DNA of 64,000 nucleotides from Adineta ricciae (GCA_905250025.1 CAJNOJ010000060.1:358213-422212), one strand, 5' to 3'; shown: positions 48,035 through 59,632, counted from the stretch's first letter. The notes: generated by a model not told the origin, from the sequence alone. Translations and numbers: made by a program.

Positions 48035-50439
48035 ATGGCATCACAGTATAATTTTAAGAAAATAGTGACAATTCCAACTGCTCAGGATTTCATCGATATC
48101 ATCCTCTCGAAGACTCAACGCAAAACACCAACGGTCGTTCATAAACAATACAAAATCGCTCGTATTCGTAACTTTTACTTACGAAAAATCAAATTTACTC
48201 AACAAAGTTTTCATGATAAACTTCAATTAATTCTTACAGAATTTCCGAAACTTGAAGTCAGTCTTTTATCTTCTACACCTCGAAACTTACTGTTTTCATT
48301 TGCAGGAAGTTCATCCATTCTATGCTGATTTAATGAATGTTTTATATGATAAAAATCATTACAAACTCGCTCTTGGTCAATTGAGTATTGCAAAAAATCT
48401 AATTGATAAGTAAGAAAATGCCCGCATGCATCATTTGTTCATTATTGTTTCTCTAACTAGTGTGGCTAAAGATTATGGACGAATGATGAAATTTGCTGAT
48501 TCACTCTATCGATGTAAATGCTTGAAACGAGCAGCACTAGGAAGGTTTGTGTCTTTTACTTCATGTTGATGTCTGAGGTTGATTGCGATTGCAACTCTAG
48601 AATGGCAACTATTGTCAAACGGCAAACTCAAAGTTTACAATACCTGGAACAAGTCCGGCAACATTTATCGCGTTTACCATCGATTGACCCAAATACACGA
48701 ACGTTATTAGTATGTGGTTATCCTAACGTTGGTAAATCAAGTTTTCTTAATAAAATTACTCGTGCTGATGTCGAAGTTCAACCGTACGCATTCACAACCA
48801 AATCACTCTATGTCGGCCACACGGATTATAAATATCTACGTTGGCAAGTTGTGGATACACCGGGTATTCTCGATCATTCGTTAGGTAAACTTGAATTTAA
48901 CCTTAGTTAGTCGATTTTGTGTACATATGTTTCTTTGCCTTTCGTAGAGGATCGAAATACAATCGAAATGCAGGCAATTACAGCATTAGCGCATCTTCGT
49001 GCTGCGATTCTTTACGTTATGGATGTTTCTGAAACATGTGGTTATACATTAGAAGAACAAGTAAGCGACTGACATTCGTACAATGTTCATCGTCATTTTA
49101 TTTGATTTTAGCTCAATCTTTTTAACAATATCAAAGTATTGTTTACAAATAAACCGTTATTGATCGTTGTTAACAAAACTGATATCAAACGACTTGATGA
49201 ATTGTCCGAAGAGAAAAAGGTACTTCTTCGAAAGACTTTGCTTTTCCTGAACGCTGTTCATTTCTAGGCGGTGTTCGAGCAATTTCGTAAAGATGATATT
49301 CGCATCGTGGAAATGAGTACTTTCTCCGAAGAGGGTGTCATCGAAGTTCGAAATGAGGTAAATTTCAATATGATCAATAGCTTTTGATAATCAGATTCAA
49401 CTCCTAGGCTTGCGATCGTTTGTTAGCACATCGTGTTGATATCAAATTAAAGAGTCGTAAGGTAAACGATGTTCTCAATCGTTTGCATGTTGTTCAACCA
49501 CAAAAACGAGACGAACGTGTTCGTGCACCGTTTATTCCGGAAGGTGTTATTCAACGTTTAGAATCCATGCAAGTGACACCAACGGAATCTACTAAGAAGA
49601 AGACCGAACGCGATTTAGAAGTTGAACTAGAAGAAGATTATCATTTGGATCTACGTAAAACATGGTCGTTGAAAAATGACAGTGAACGTTATGATGTTCT
49701 ACCGGAAATTCATGGCAATAAGAATATTGCTGATTTTATTGATCCGGAGATCATGGCGAAATTGGAAGAATTAGAACGGGAGGAAGAGGCACGTGAACAA
49801 GCCGGTTTCTACGATATCGACGAAAGCGAAGACGACGAAGAGACAACAGCTATTCGAAAATTAGCGAAGAAGATTCGCTATAAACGACAAGTTATCATTG
49901 GTGACGCAAGATCCAAGAAACAGGCACGACGAACACCTTCCGTACCGCGACCAAAATTACCGGTAGCAAGAGAACGTTTGGAAAGTACCATGAGTGAATT
50001 AGGTATTGATATGGATAACAAAGAAGATGTAAGGAAAAAAGGCAAAAGAATAATTTTCATGCATATTAGTTTATTTTCATTTTATAGTCTCATTACGTGG
50101 CGAAGATGCACGAAACACGTAGTCGATCATTGAGTCGACCGGAAACAAAACGCAAACGTGAAGATTCAGAAGGTAACGTCAGAAGTAGCTCGAAACGACC
50201 TCGTGATCAATCTGGCGTCCGAGATGTGACTATGGCTAAACAGGCTAGAAAAATCAACAAGGTTAGTCAACGTAAAATCAATCTTGATGCTCGTACTGGT
50301 GAATCCGACAGAAGAATATTCGTTAAAAAACCAAAACACTTATGTAAGTCGTCTTCGTTTTTATTTACACTTGTGTTGACCGTTCTATTCGACTTTAGTT
50401 TCCGGCAAACGATCAACTGGCAAGACAGATCGACGTTAG
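48035..50439 (+). CDS. GTPBP4: Nucleolar GTP-binding protein 1 (Nog1/GTPBP4), 640 aa
   Basis: GTPase of pre-60S ribosome assembly that inserts its C-terminal tail into the peptide exit tunnel. Ten exons: 48035-48256, 48306-48409, 48461-48544, 48601-48884, 48948-49060, 49112-49219, 49268-49357, 49408-50028, 50088-50343, 50399-50439. The N-terminal helical domain ([20 protein letters not shown]) is followed by a complete G domain: G1 [12 protein letters not shown]3 [10 protein letters not shown] and G4 VVNKTD. Other family blocks are [40 protein letters not shown] and RRFIxKKP-type C-terminal residues ending in [12 protein letters not shown]. Length matches the human protein (634 aa). First gene of a same-strand series of four. 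An AATAAA near 50477 and an acceptor at 50563-50564 precede UNG. Confidence 0.96.
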
Positions 50440-50544
50440 TCTTTGTTTTGCGTTGTTTATTGTTATGTTTCTCGGAATAAATAAAATCAAGGATAAACTA
50501 TCGAACGTCCTTTTGTTTTTATAGCGCGAAAGCAATGTTGTTTT

Positions 50545-50564
50545 CTTACGCTGACCTCTTCTAG
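50545..50564 (+). promoter_or_regulatory. Candidate trans-splice acceptor before UNG
   Basis: A pyrimidine-rich stretch ending in CTCTTCTAG lies 18 bases before the UNG ATG and about 125 bases after the GTPBP4 stop; the poly(A)-like AATAAA lies between. Confidence 0.4.
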
Positions 50565-50582
50565 ATTGAAATAAAGAAGAAT

Positions 50583-51911
50583 ATGGCTCAACAAAAGTCA
50601 ATCACATTTTTCTTCAGAAAGAAACGCGAGCATTCGGATGTTGATGAAAATGAAGAGGTCAAAGAGGTAAACAAATCTGCCTGACAAACTTATGAATCCA
50701 ACAAGATTTGGAGATAATTCTTTCGTATTCAAGGTTGTTTCGACAACTCCAAAACGCGTCAAAACAGCATCGAATACACCGGTAGCATCGCCTATGCGAA
50801 TCTCTCAACCAAACTCCAATGTCAATTCACCGAATGTGCCAAAAAGTGACGAGGAAAAACGTTTAGCTGAACGGATTGAAAATAATCGTATTGGAGCTAA
50901 GATGAAACTTGAGGCAAAAGCTACACGTGGATTAGTTGTCGATATGGGTATATCGTGGTATAAGGCCTTCGAAAAAGAATTTTCGAAAGAATATTTTCAA
51001 AAAGTATGTGTATACACCTGTCGTGTATTGATCAATACTAGTTTTGAATGTTTTTGACTAATTAGCTAGCAAGTTTTGTTGCGGATGAACGCGAAAAAGG
51101 TGTAACAGTCTATCCACCTCCTCATCATGTATTTACATTTACACGTATGTGCGAACTGAGCGAAGTCAAAGTGGTTATTCTCGGACAGGATCCATATCAT
51201 GGTCCAAATCAAGCACATGGTCTGTGCTTTTCAGTACGAAAGAATGTTCCACCTCCACCAAGGTGAGTTGAAACACAAATGCTTATTCTCTTATTTTCAT
51301 CTATATTCTAGTCTTGTAAATATGTATAAAGAACTGAAAGCTGATATACCCGATTTCGTCATACCAAACCATGGCACATTATCAGGATGGGCTCGGCAAG
51401 GTGTTCTGTTGCTCAATGCCTGTTTAACGGTTGAGAAGGGTAAAGCTAATTCACATAAGGGAAAAGGATGGGAAAAATTCACGGTAAGACATCCCTCCAG
51501 GTATCATCCATTACCATTTGCTTAACTTCTTTCTCATGTTTAGGATGCAATTGTGCAATATTTGAACGATCGTTCAGCAAATATCGTATTTCTACTCTGG
51601 GGAAGAGATGCTCAAAACAAAGGAGCTCGAATTAATAAAGTTTGTATTCCTTTTTATTTAAAATATTGTTTAATTTCATCCATTGTACATTTAGAGTCGA
51701 CATCATGTTCTCACAGCTGCACATCCATCTCCACTTTCAGCTTATAATGGATTTATGGGTTGCAAGGTATATTCGAACATGAATGTGAAGCATTAATTTT
51801 CTCTTGATTTTTTAGCATTTTTCAAAAGCAAATGAGTATTTAAAGAGTGCTGGTCTTGCTGAAATCAACTGGTCAAATTTGCCATCGGAAGATGAGATGC
51901 CCTTTGATTAA
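50583..51911 (+). CDS. UNG: Uracil-DNA glycosylase (UNG family 1), 328 aa
   Basis: Removes uracil from DNA to start base-excision repair. Seven exons: 50583-50666, 50734-51003, 51066-51262, 51312-51483, 51544-51639, 51695-51766, 51816-51911. The N-terminus carries a PCNA-interacting PIP box (QKSITFFF) followed by RKKR, as in nuclear UNG2. Catalytic motifs are all present: water-activating [15 protein letters not shown] (Pro-rich loop), LLNACLTV, and [16 protein letters not shown] with the DNA-intercalating loop. No separate mitochondrial start was noticed. The start is the first ATG behind the acceptor-like tract. The next gene begins 386 bp downstream. Confidence 0.97.
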
Positions 51912-52296
51912 ATCAGTGACCAGTATGTGTTATTTAATGTCAACAACGAAAATATGAATTTATTATTTTTGTACATTTTTGTCTCTTTTCGGGTCGTTTT
52001 TGTTTCTTCATGTGTGAGTAATTATACTTGTCTAGTCTTTCTTCTTTATGAAACTTATGTCAGATCTTTTGATTTTTCTTTTTACACGTAAACTTATGTC
52101 AGATTTCTCGGGTAAATTTTCAATAATAAAAAAAAACAAAGATTTTCTTTATTATCACTAAACTCTAAGACTTATCCGTGAAAATCAATTTTGCAGATGT
52201 TGAACCATATTGTCCGATATCAAAATTTGCCATGTCCGGAGTAATAAGCAAGTGACATCTCTCCTGACGACACGACCCGTTCCCAGATCAGTGATA
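51912..52296 (+). other. Spacer between UNG and UBOX5
   Basis: 385 bases, mostly AT-rich UTR-like sequence. A CCCGTTCCCAG acceptor-like site ends at 52286, 10 bases before the UBOX5 ATG. Confidence 0.4.
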
Positions 52297-53376
52297 ATGC
52301 TTGTAAATTTTTGTACAGCGAAATTTCAACCCGTATTCGAATGTTCCCAAATGCAACTCGATGGTTATCACGCTGAAAATCTTGCCAAAGATTTCTCTCA
52401 AAAGTACCATGTTTGTTTGAGTTTCATTTCTATCATTTTTCTCGTTAATAGTCATGGTTTTCTTGCTGATTCGCTGCAACGTCCACCGATTGATATTTAC
52501 ATTCGATTTCCTCTGAATATCGATATCAAACATATTTATTTGGGCCCATCGATTGGTCACCATCGGTCGACATTGATCGAGTTTTGCGTTAATCATCAGA
52601 TGATAGATGAGAAAACATCTTGGCTCGTCGATTCGTCCAATAAGTCAAATCTCGTCAATGTCAAACAACTATCGTTTCATCGGATCGCACAGATTCTAAA
52701 TGAAAATGAAAATACTCAACGAATCGAAATCTACGATCATGAAACTGAACAATCCAATTCCAATACATTCGCATATCGTTTTTCTGCCAATACTCATCTG
52801 ATCAATTGTAGTACAATTAAACTGACAATCAAACGTGCCTGGCGTGTGTCTTCATGTGCTTTGAAATATCTACAAATTTGGGGCTCGCTATCGAATTCCA
52901 TTCCCGCAGAATTCAAAACAAAACTCGAACAAATTCTCTTCCCTACACCAGCTAAACCTTTAGAAATCAATGAAGCCACATGCTCAAAAACCTCCGAAGA
53001 AATCCCGTCGGACTTCTTGGACGCGCTCACATCTGATCTGATGTTGATTCCAATGCTGCTACCCAGTGGTCATATAATTGATCAGACAACATTAGAGAAA
53101 TGTATAGCTGAAGATACACGTTGGTGTCGTTTGCCACGTGATCCCTTCACATTAAAATCGTTCACTGAAATTACTCAGCCAGTTGTAGCTCAACAATTAA
53201 AAATGCGCATTGATCAGTTCCTAAGTGAACATCAGAATGATCCGAAATATCGTCAATATGGTAGAGTACTTGACCCACGACCAACGATACCTGGTAGAAA
53301 TATATTTTCATCGAAACGAAAACCGGACGATGCTCTGAATGATAATCAAGCGAAAAAAAAGCGAGACAAAGACTAG
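52297..53376 (+). CDS. UBOX5: U-box ubiquitin ligase UBOX5/RNF37, short form without RING, 343 aa
   Basis: Exons 52297-52403 and 52452-53376. The 48-bp intron has no in-frame stop, so retention would insert 16 residues, but human UBOX5 argues for splicing. The N-terminal domain (MLVNFCTAKFQPVFECSQMQ, DGYHAENL, PPIDIYIRFPLNIDIKHIYL) matches animal UBOX5. The U-box reads IPSDFLDALTSDLMLIPMLL, then PSGHIIDQTTLEKC, WCRLPRDPFT and LKMRIDQFL. The protein then stops in a Lys-rich tail (SSKRKPDDALNDNQAKKKRD). Human UBOX5 carries a further C-terminal RING finger that is absent here; METTL18 begins 19 bases after the stop. It should act as a nuclear E3 with the U-box alone. Confidence 0.9.
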   Translation: MLVNFCTAKFQPVFECSQMQLDGYHAENLAKDFSQKYHVCLSFISIIFLVNSHGFLADSLQRPPIDIYIRFPLNIDIKHIYLGPSIGHHRSTLIEFCVNHQMIDEKTSWLVDSSNKSNLVNVKQLSFHRIAQILNENENTQRIEIYDHETEQSNSNTFAYRFSANTHLINCSTIKLTIKRAWRVSSCALKYLQIWGSLSNSIPAEFKTKLEQILFPTPAKPLEINEATCSKTSEEIPSDFLDALTSDLMLIPMLLPSGHIIDQTTLEKCIAEDTRWCRLPRDPFTLKSFTEITQPVVAQQLKMRIDQFLSEHQNDPKYRQYGRVLDPRPTIPGRNIFSSKRKPDDALNDNQAKKKRDKD

Positions 53377-53382
53377 TTAAAT

Positions 53383-53393
53383 CTGTTTTTCAG
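53383..53393 (+). promoter_or_regulatory. Candidate trans-splice acceptor in a 19-bp intercistronic gap
   Basis: TGTTTTTCAG fills the gap between the UBOX5 stop (53374-53376) and the METTL18 ATG (53396). No promoter or poly(A) site fits into 19 bases, so METTL18 mRNA must come from a longer transcript. Confidence 0.6.
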
Positions 53394-53395
53394 AT

Positions 53396-54595
53396 ATGTT
53401 CAAATTCAATTTCAATATCGAAGAAGATCAAGACACTCAGAACAAGAAATCCGATGAAGACGAGCAATTCGGCGCGTTGAACCAAGACTTTGGATATATT
53501 CGCATTGATGATTTACCAAGTATGATTAGATCAGAAAAGAATGCTCCGATATTCATCGTTTTCTTCGATTTTTGTGATATCATACAAAAAACTCTTTCAA
53601 AGAATAAAATCATTCGATATTGAATTGTGCAGAAAACATATTTAGATGAATCTGATGAAGATACCGAGAAAATGCGACAAAGATTCGAATCATATCGATC
53701 GGATCTTGTTCCCAATGTATACGAAGGTACAGTGTTAGCCTTGCTACATCGTATGACAAGCGTTTGCTTTGTTTTCTAGGCGGTTTTAAAACGTGGGAAT
53801 GTTCCTATGACCTAGTCGATTATCTACAATCGATTGGTGATAATCTTCGAGATAGAAAAACAGTGATTGAAGTAATTAGAGGAAAACTACACGAGATTCA
53901 CTGATGTCTGTAGATTTAGTTAGGATGTGGCAGTGGTCTACCGGGAACAGCATTGAATAAGTCAGGAGAATTTCAAGTGGATTTTCAAGATTTTGTAAGT
54001 TGATTCGACTGGAGTGGGATATGGAACATTTTTTTTTCGTCGGAATTTTCTTTTAGAACCGCGAAGTTATTGAACAAACAGGCAAACAGTTGAAAAAAGA
54101 TAAACGGTCATATAATAATCGTATGTTTTTCGGTGATTGGGGTGATTTGTTGAACATCATTCCAGCCCACTAGTGCGTCATCATTTGACAACAAAATTGT
54201 CTGATTGATGTACATCTTTTTCTTCAGCTATGATGTTATACTCACTTCGGAGACGATCTACAACACTGGTAATTACGCCAAATTAGTGGAACTATTGAAT
54301 CATGCTCTTACATCCAACGGTGTCATGTGAGTTATGGCAAAGTGCTCATTTTCCACGATTAAGATTCATTATCAATAGATATCTGGCCGCTAAAGTGTAT
54401 TATTTCGGAGTTCAAGGTGGTGTTCGTCAATTTGAAGAATTTATCGCCAAAACCGGCTTATTCAAAACTCGAGTAGTTCGAGTTATTGATGCAAGTGAGT
54501 CAAAAATTTGATATTTACTTCCAGATGTACCAAGACTTTCATTTTTTGCAGATGTTAAACGTGAAATTCTCGAAATGACTCGTTCAATACATTGA
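53396..54595 (+). CDS. METTL18: Protein-histidine N-methyltransferase METTL18, 248 aa
   Basis: SAM-dependent enzyme that in human methylates a histidine of ribosomal protein RPL3. Exons 53396-53519, 53646-53726, 53780-53871, 53920-53994, 54057-54172, 54228-54326, 54379-54494, 54552-54595; phases close. Visible features are GGFKTWECSYDLVDYL, the SAM motif VIELGCGSGLPGTAL, QVDFQDFN, FFGDWGDLL, the catalytic-region SYDVILTSETIYN-type block and YYFGVQGGVRQFEEFI. It is shorter than human METTL18 (372 aa), mainly at the N-terminus. Its likely substrate RPL3 is the partner of GRWD1, also in this window. Last gene of the GTPBP4-UNG-UBOX5-METTL18 series. Confidence 0.9.
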
Positions 54596-55098
54596 CTTTT
54601 TGACTAATCAAGAAATAATCTCCAACTCACTCTTTGTTTTGTTACAATTGTCTAACGAAGTACTAAGATAAATCCGTTTATTCATAGAATTTCACATTTC
54701 GATATCCTAATCGTATTGACGGGCCTAGAATATAATGTGATTCATACGTTATCGTAGAGGTAATCGATAACAAATCACCATTCATGACTTGTCAAAGGCA
54801 TTGTGTTATCTGATCATGTCGAAAAATGAATATAATACCGTGGTAATAGCGTCGCACGATTCAATCATTCGATTATATTATCGTTGACACGTTTTCATCC
54901 TTATACTAAACATATGGGATTGCGTCTTTAGAAAATATCTGTCTATTGTTCGAATCACATTTGTTTTATCAATAGCTTTTTCTTTATATAGTAATGAAAT
55001 AGAAAAAGAAGAAACAATTTTCAACTAATTCAAACGAATTATTCACGTCAAGAACATAAATAAGAAGGTAACAAGGAGACGAAGGAAATTTGCAATTT
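54596..55098. other. Convergent 3' intergenic region
   Basis: About 500 AT-rich bases between METTL18 and a minus-strand gene. Nothing coding was seen. Confidence 0.5.
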
Positions 55099-56807
55099 TT
55101 ATTTATCGGCAACTCTTGGCGTCATCGCTATACGTGCTCGAATCATATCAATATGTGTACGGAGATCTTTTATATCGGCATGTATCGAATCGGAACGTCC
55201 TTTCGGAGCACTGACGGCTAATTGTCGCATTCTGTTCATTTCTAATTTCATTGCTTGCATTTCATCAATTAGCATTTTCAAATATTGCTTCGTATCATCT
55301 TCATTATCACTTGAATTGTAATTTTGATTTGCCGACGAAGTATATTTCGATCGTGAACGTGATGGTTGAGATGAATTATCGTGTGCAGCTGATTCACCAC
55401 GTGTAATAACGTATGCGTTACCATTTGTGCGTTGACGTCGGTGATGTTGATGATGACGACTTGCTAGACCGCCTGATGAATGTTGAGCGCTGACTGAACG
55501 GTTCTGTTGATGATCATGAAGACGACGAGGAGAATTCGAACGTGAACGTGATGGTGTACGACTACTTATGTTCCCCTTTGGAGTGTCCTGCGGTTCGATA
55601 TACGCCAAGGCGGCGCCATTACTTCCTGTCTGTCCCACATTTGCAGGTGGTAGTGCTGTTCGCAATGTTTCACCTGTTGGCAATGGAATCGTCTTTGGCA
55701 CGTAGCTAACATTGAAAACGAGAGAAATATTATCCCGATAAACGACGCTTTTGTCACGAAAAAAAAATTTCGAATTTCTTACCGATTGTAAATGCCTATG
55801 GGTATCAAAGGCATCTGTTGCTGTTGAGATGCTTGCCAAGCAGCCAATTGCTGTTGTTGTAAAAGCAATTGTTGCTGCTGCTGTTGTTGCAATTGTTCTG
55901 GAGTGAGATCTATACTATTATTTGCAACGGGCGTTTTCGATTTAACTGGTTTCTCTGGTGATCGCGATCGATATTTTCGTTGTTTAACTCCACTATCATT
56001 TGAGCGTTTCGATGGCGATTGTCCACTTTTCTGCTTTTTTGGACTCCGATGTCGTCGATGAGAATGTTCTTCTCGATCACTATGATAGCTACCTTTATAT
56101 GGCGAATGGGTTATCGAAAGTAATGTTGGCGTCATGTTAGGCTTTCTGTTTGCTTCGTTTTCCCGATTATATAAAATACGACGGGGTGATGGTTGACGAA
56201 TATTCGTATTATTACGATAAGGTTCATACAACAATGGCGATTTACTCGGCATTGGTGTATACGGTTGACGGTTTTCCAGCGGATACAGACTATCAAACGG
56301 GCTCGAATAGGGTTGCTGTTGCTGTTGTAGTGGTGCTTGTTGAGAATTATTAGCTTGTTTAACAATACGAAAATCATCACGTAGCAATTGAGCATCGGAA
56401 GGATGTACCACATACAATAATACACCTTTCATATTCGATTGAAGCTCATCATAAACGATACAGATAACGTTATTTATACTAGGTAACATATAAATATCAT
56501 GTACAAGTCCGATAGGAATGAAAACGGGTATACGTGTTCGAGCAATTTGAGGATCTTGAGCACTGATTTGTATGCCCACTCGATTAATACGAACCCAGAC
56601 GGCGGTAGCTAGAAAAGATAGAATATGTTGGATCTGAGTGCGCAAATCTTACATACAGTAAGGTTGGCCGGCTGCTGCATGATTGATAATACTCCGAATT
56701 GTATCAGGAGTATAAGAACTGACTAACGTCGAGTTCAGTGGATAACCTGTATAACGTCGAGATGTAACACCATCATTGACACTATTATAAGTTATCAATT
56801 GACTCAT
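55099..56807 (-). CDS. Uncharacterised Q-rich protein, possible PTB/PH-like N-terminal domain, 527 aa
   Basis: Three exons: 56657-56807, 55783-56608 and 55099-55705, phases closing. Residues ~50-140 look like a compact alpha/beta domain (TAVWVRINRVGIQISAQDPQ, FIPIGLVHDIYMLP, NNVICIVYDE, MKGVLLYVVHPSDAQLLRDD). The strand pattern with HDI and a closing helix resembles a phosphotyrosine-binding fold, but this is only an impression. Then come a Pro/Ser/Arg region, a Gln-rich stretch (EQLQQQQQQQLLLQQQQ) with mixed CAA/CAG codons, more Ser/Arg-rich sequence and a C-terminal coiled coil (YLKMLIDEMQAMKLEMNRM). The domain order suggests an adaptor. I could not assign a family. Confidence 0.75.
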
Positions 56808-57458
56808 AACTATTCGTTGTCGCTGTTTTTCAAGTCAAATAATCGATAGTTATGATTAATATAATCTAAAATATGCTCACAATTAACTTCGTGTTATTGC
56901 TATGGAAAAATAAGTCAACGACGACCGATATCTATCTAACTGGTTGATCTGCCCATCTTAATCGTTACCTGACTCGATAAGTATAAACGCGTATGTATAC
57001 GACATATACACGAACAAAAATATACTTCTTTACATTTCAATGGTTACGCTTCACCTGTCTACGTCTTTTTTTCTCTCTCTCTCTCTCTCGTTTTACTGGT
57101 AATAAGCATATATACAAAGGAGAGTCGCTAAACAGCACATATAATACCCAGTTTTTGCAATATCTTTTGATCAAATGATTGATTTTTGCTTACATTGAAT
57201 CTGTCGCCAATTCGCATTGTAGATTTGTGCATTGTATAAGTCATATATTGCATTTCTTTTGACAATTTTTGTAACAAAGAAACATTGGAGGACAGAAAAT
57301 GAATGAGAGAAATGGGGAGATAGCGAACGAGAAGAAGAGGAGAGGTGAAAGAAGCGCATACACTAAATTATTTGTTTTTATTTTGATATGTTATTTTATC
57401 ATCTAATTTATACACTACGTCGTTTTTTTTCTCGACGGAAGAGAGAAACTAATTATAA
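56808..57458 (-). other. Spacer between the Kv channel and the Q-rich gene
   Basis: About 650 bases with a (TC)n run at roughly 57071-57090. It should hold the 3' UTR of the channel and the promoter of the Q-rich gene. No coding signal. Confidence 0.5.
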
Positions 57459-59632
57459 TTATGTTCCTGTCATATATCGAATACTACGATGTTGTTTCCA
57501 ACGATTTTGTATTAGACTTGAATATTTCGTAAAGACAATCGTCGTTGGCATGCTACGCAAAAAAAAGTAAAGGTGCGAAAAGAAAATGCGACTAGTCGTT
57601 TTACCTAAATACAATAATACCAGTCAATGCACAAACACTGGCAGCTAATCGAGCTTCGAACTAGTGTCAAAGGTGATGAACGAACAAAATAATTTATTTC
57701 GTTTAGCTCACGGATCGTGGATATACATCTCCATAGCCTAATGTCGTTAGTGTAATGAAAGCCAACCAAAATCCATCTGAAATAGAATGAATATCTTGAG
57801 TTGATTGACGTTTAAGGACTCGTGCGTTGAGTGAAACCTTCTTTTTATTCCTATTTATCAATCAAACAAGAGAATGGGATACAATCTACTCATTTATCGC
57901 CTCGCGTAGGTTAATAGGAATGTTTATTTTCATTTTCAATTATGATTGTACACGTTATGTGATCAATTACCGTTTAATTATTGTACCTCATATTGTTTTC
58001 AATGACGATTGACATAATAAATACAAAAAAATAACGAACCGCCTTGAGTTATATTATCTTCATAACAGGTTTTGCAGAGAAAATATATTAATACGCGTAT
58101 GATTACGCTGACATCCATAGTGACAGCGAATTGTTAACGGTATAATTGATGGGAAGAGAAGCGGGTTGCATCGTTCGTGACGCTTAGTACTATGAAAATG
58201 TGTCCTATTTTCTGACGAACTACGAAAGATTTGCACAGCTTCTCTTCGGCTTAAGCGATTAACCCAAATGAGTTGTTCTGTGGATGGTAGATCATACTTA
58301 CCGAGAATGTTTCTGGTATTCGATTCCGGATTGGAATTATCAATGATATAAATCATCGTTCCGAACAATAACATACAGAATGTCACTAAAAACGCAAATC
58401 TGCCTGATAACTTTCATCGAGTTTTATCTGTACCAGATATAATCAACGAGGAGAGTTCATTTAAACTCATAGCAATGGCTTTGTATAGTAAACGTAGATG
58501 CGACATATGTCGAGTTAATCGGTAGATGCGAAATGATTTCAAAATTAGTAACCAATAGTAGAACGAAAGGAAATTGTTGATATAGCCAATATTATGTAAA
58601 TGATAACTAATCAAACATACTGCACTCGACAAGATTATTATCTAAATCGACATCGGCGGCAATGTCTATGATTACTTGAGAGCTATAATTACGTACGAGA
58701 TCAAGAAAGTTTGAAACATCGTAGAGAATGAGTGAAAATATCGGTGCAGAAATGATTCGTAGGGCGAGTTCAATGGTAAATGCGAAAATGCAGACAATCT
58801 CGATGATATAAGATGGACGCATGTACAACGGAAAATGTATTTGATTGACGCCAAGTATTTCTTGGAATTGGGCCAGCTCAGTAACGGTCGGAATGATCCT
58901 AGAATATTTGTTTTCATGTATTCATCTTTTGAAATCTACTTGAAAATATACTCGCTGAGAAACGGTACACAGGATAGAATAGTCAATAGTATCGACAGGC
59001 CAGTAATCAAATCACCGTAAGGAAAAGCAATACTGCTTGGGTAAGTAAGTGTTTTCCAAATTAAACAACGCCATGTTTCAGTTGGCAATAAACGAATATC
59101 ATCTAAAGGTGTCTAAGAATCTTTCTCTTAGAGGAAATATTCTTTTATGATGAAAATATGTACCATGTCTTCTTCGATGAATACTTCACTGAGACGTTCA
59201 TCGATTTGCCAAAACCGAAGTTCTTCATAGAAAAGTTCCGGTTCGATATGTGGTGGCCTTCAATTTCAATAGCAGTTTAATTCAATCGAATTCAATCATG
59301 TCTATCTACCGCATGAGCATGCCGGGATTCAAATAGTAATAGAGTATTGATTCAAATATAGATGGATGACGATCGAATCGATACACGTTGGAAGATTCAT
59401 CGTAGAATAGACGTCGTTTCAGCTCATCACCCAACAATGTATTTGGAAAGTTTTTCAACTGGAAAAAAACTGCTTTTTTTCAGTATAAATCAATTCTGTT
59501 TGTCGGATGAGTTACTTGCTGATTTTGTATGACGAACTGTTTACCTGAAATAAGGATCGTAATTCGATCATGTTGTTCATTCTGAAGAATCGAATGTAGA
59601 TCGATTAATTGTTGAAACTGTCGTGTCTGCAT
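57459..59632 (-). CDS. Shaw-like (Kv3-type) voltage-gated potassium channel subunit, 415 aa, atypical S4 and S6
   Basis: Eleven exons: 59516-59632, 59310-59458, 59164-59257, 58952-59112, 58697-58898, 58434-58641, 58302-58385, 58040-58057 (18 bp), 57712-57776, 57605-57660, 57459-57552. N-terminal T1 domain (RITILISGKQF, YRFDRHPSIFESILYYL, FYEELRFWQID), then S1 to S6. S5 (NELSSLIISVTFCMLLFGTM) aligns without gaps with Kv3. The selectivity filter is TLTTLGYGDVYP. S4 reads FYYWLLILKSFRIYRLTRH against Kv3 FLRVVRFVRILRIFKLTRH: the first two gating arginines are Y and L, the third is K. S6 has MPTTIV where Kv channels have MPVPVI. It could be a weakly voltage-dependent or modulatory subunit. The 18-bp exon and the 48-bp intron in S5 are my weakest junctions. 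Confidence 0.82.

Noticed and set aside
58058-58301. Read-through of the Kv S5 exon as a long extracellular turret
   Set aside because: The frame ends in a stop before the pore; a strong GTAAGT donor after NTRNIL and an 18-bp exon give a turret of normal Kv length.
58621-58696. In-frame extension of the Kv S3 exon (through NLVEC)
   Set aside because: It leaves the S3-S4 segment out of frame. A 55-bp intron ending at 58642 restores a hydrophobic S3 and the Kv alignment.
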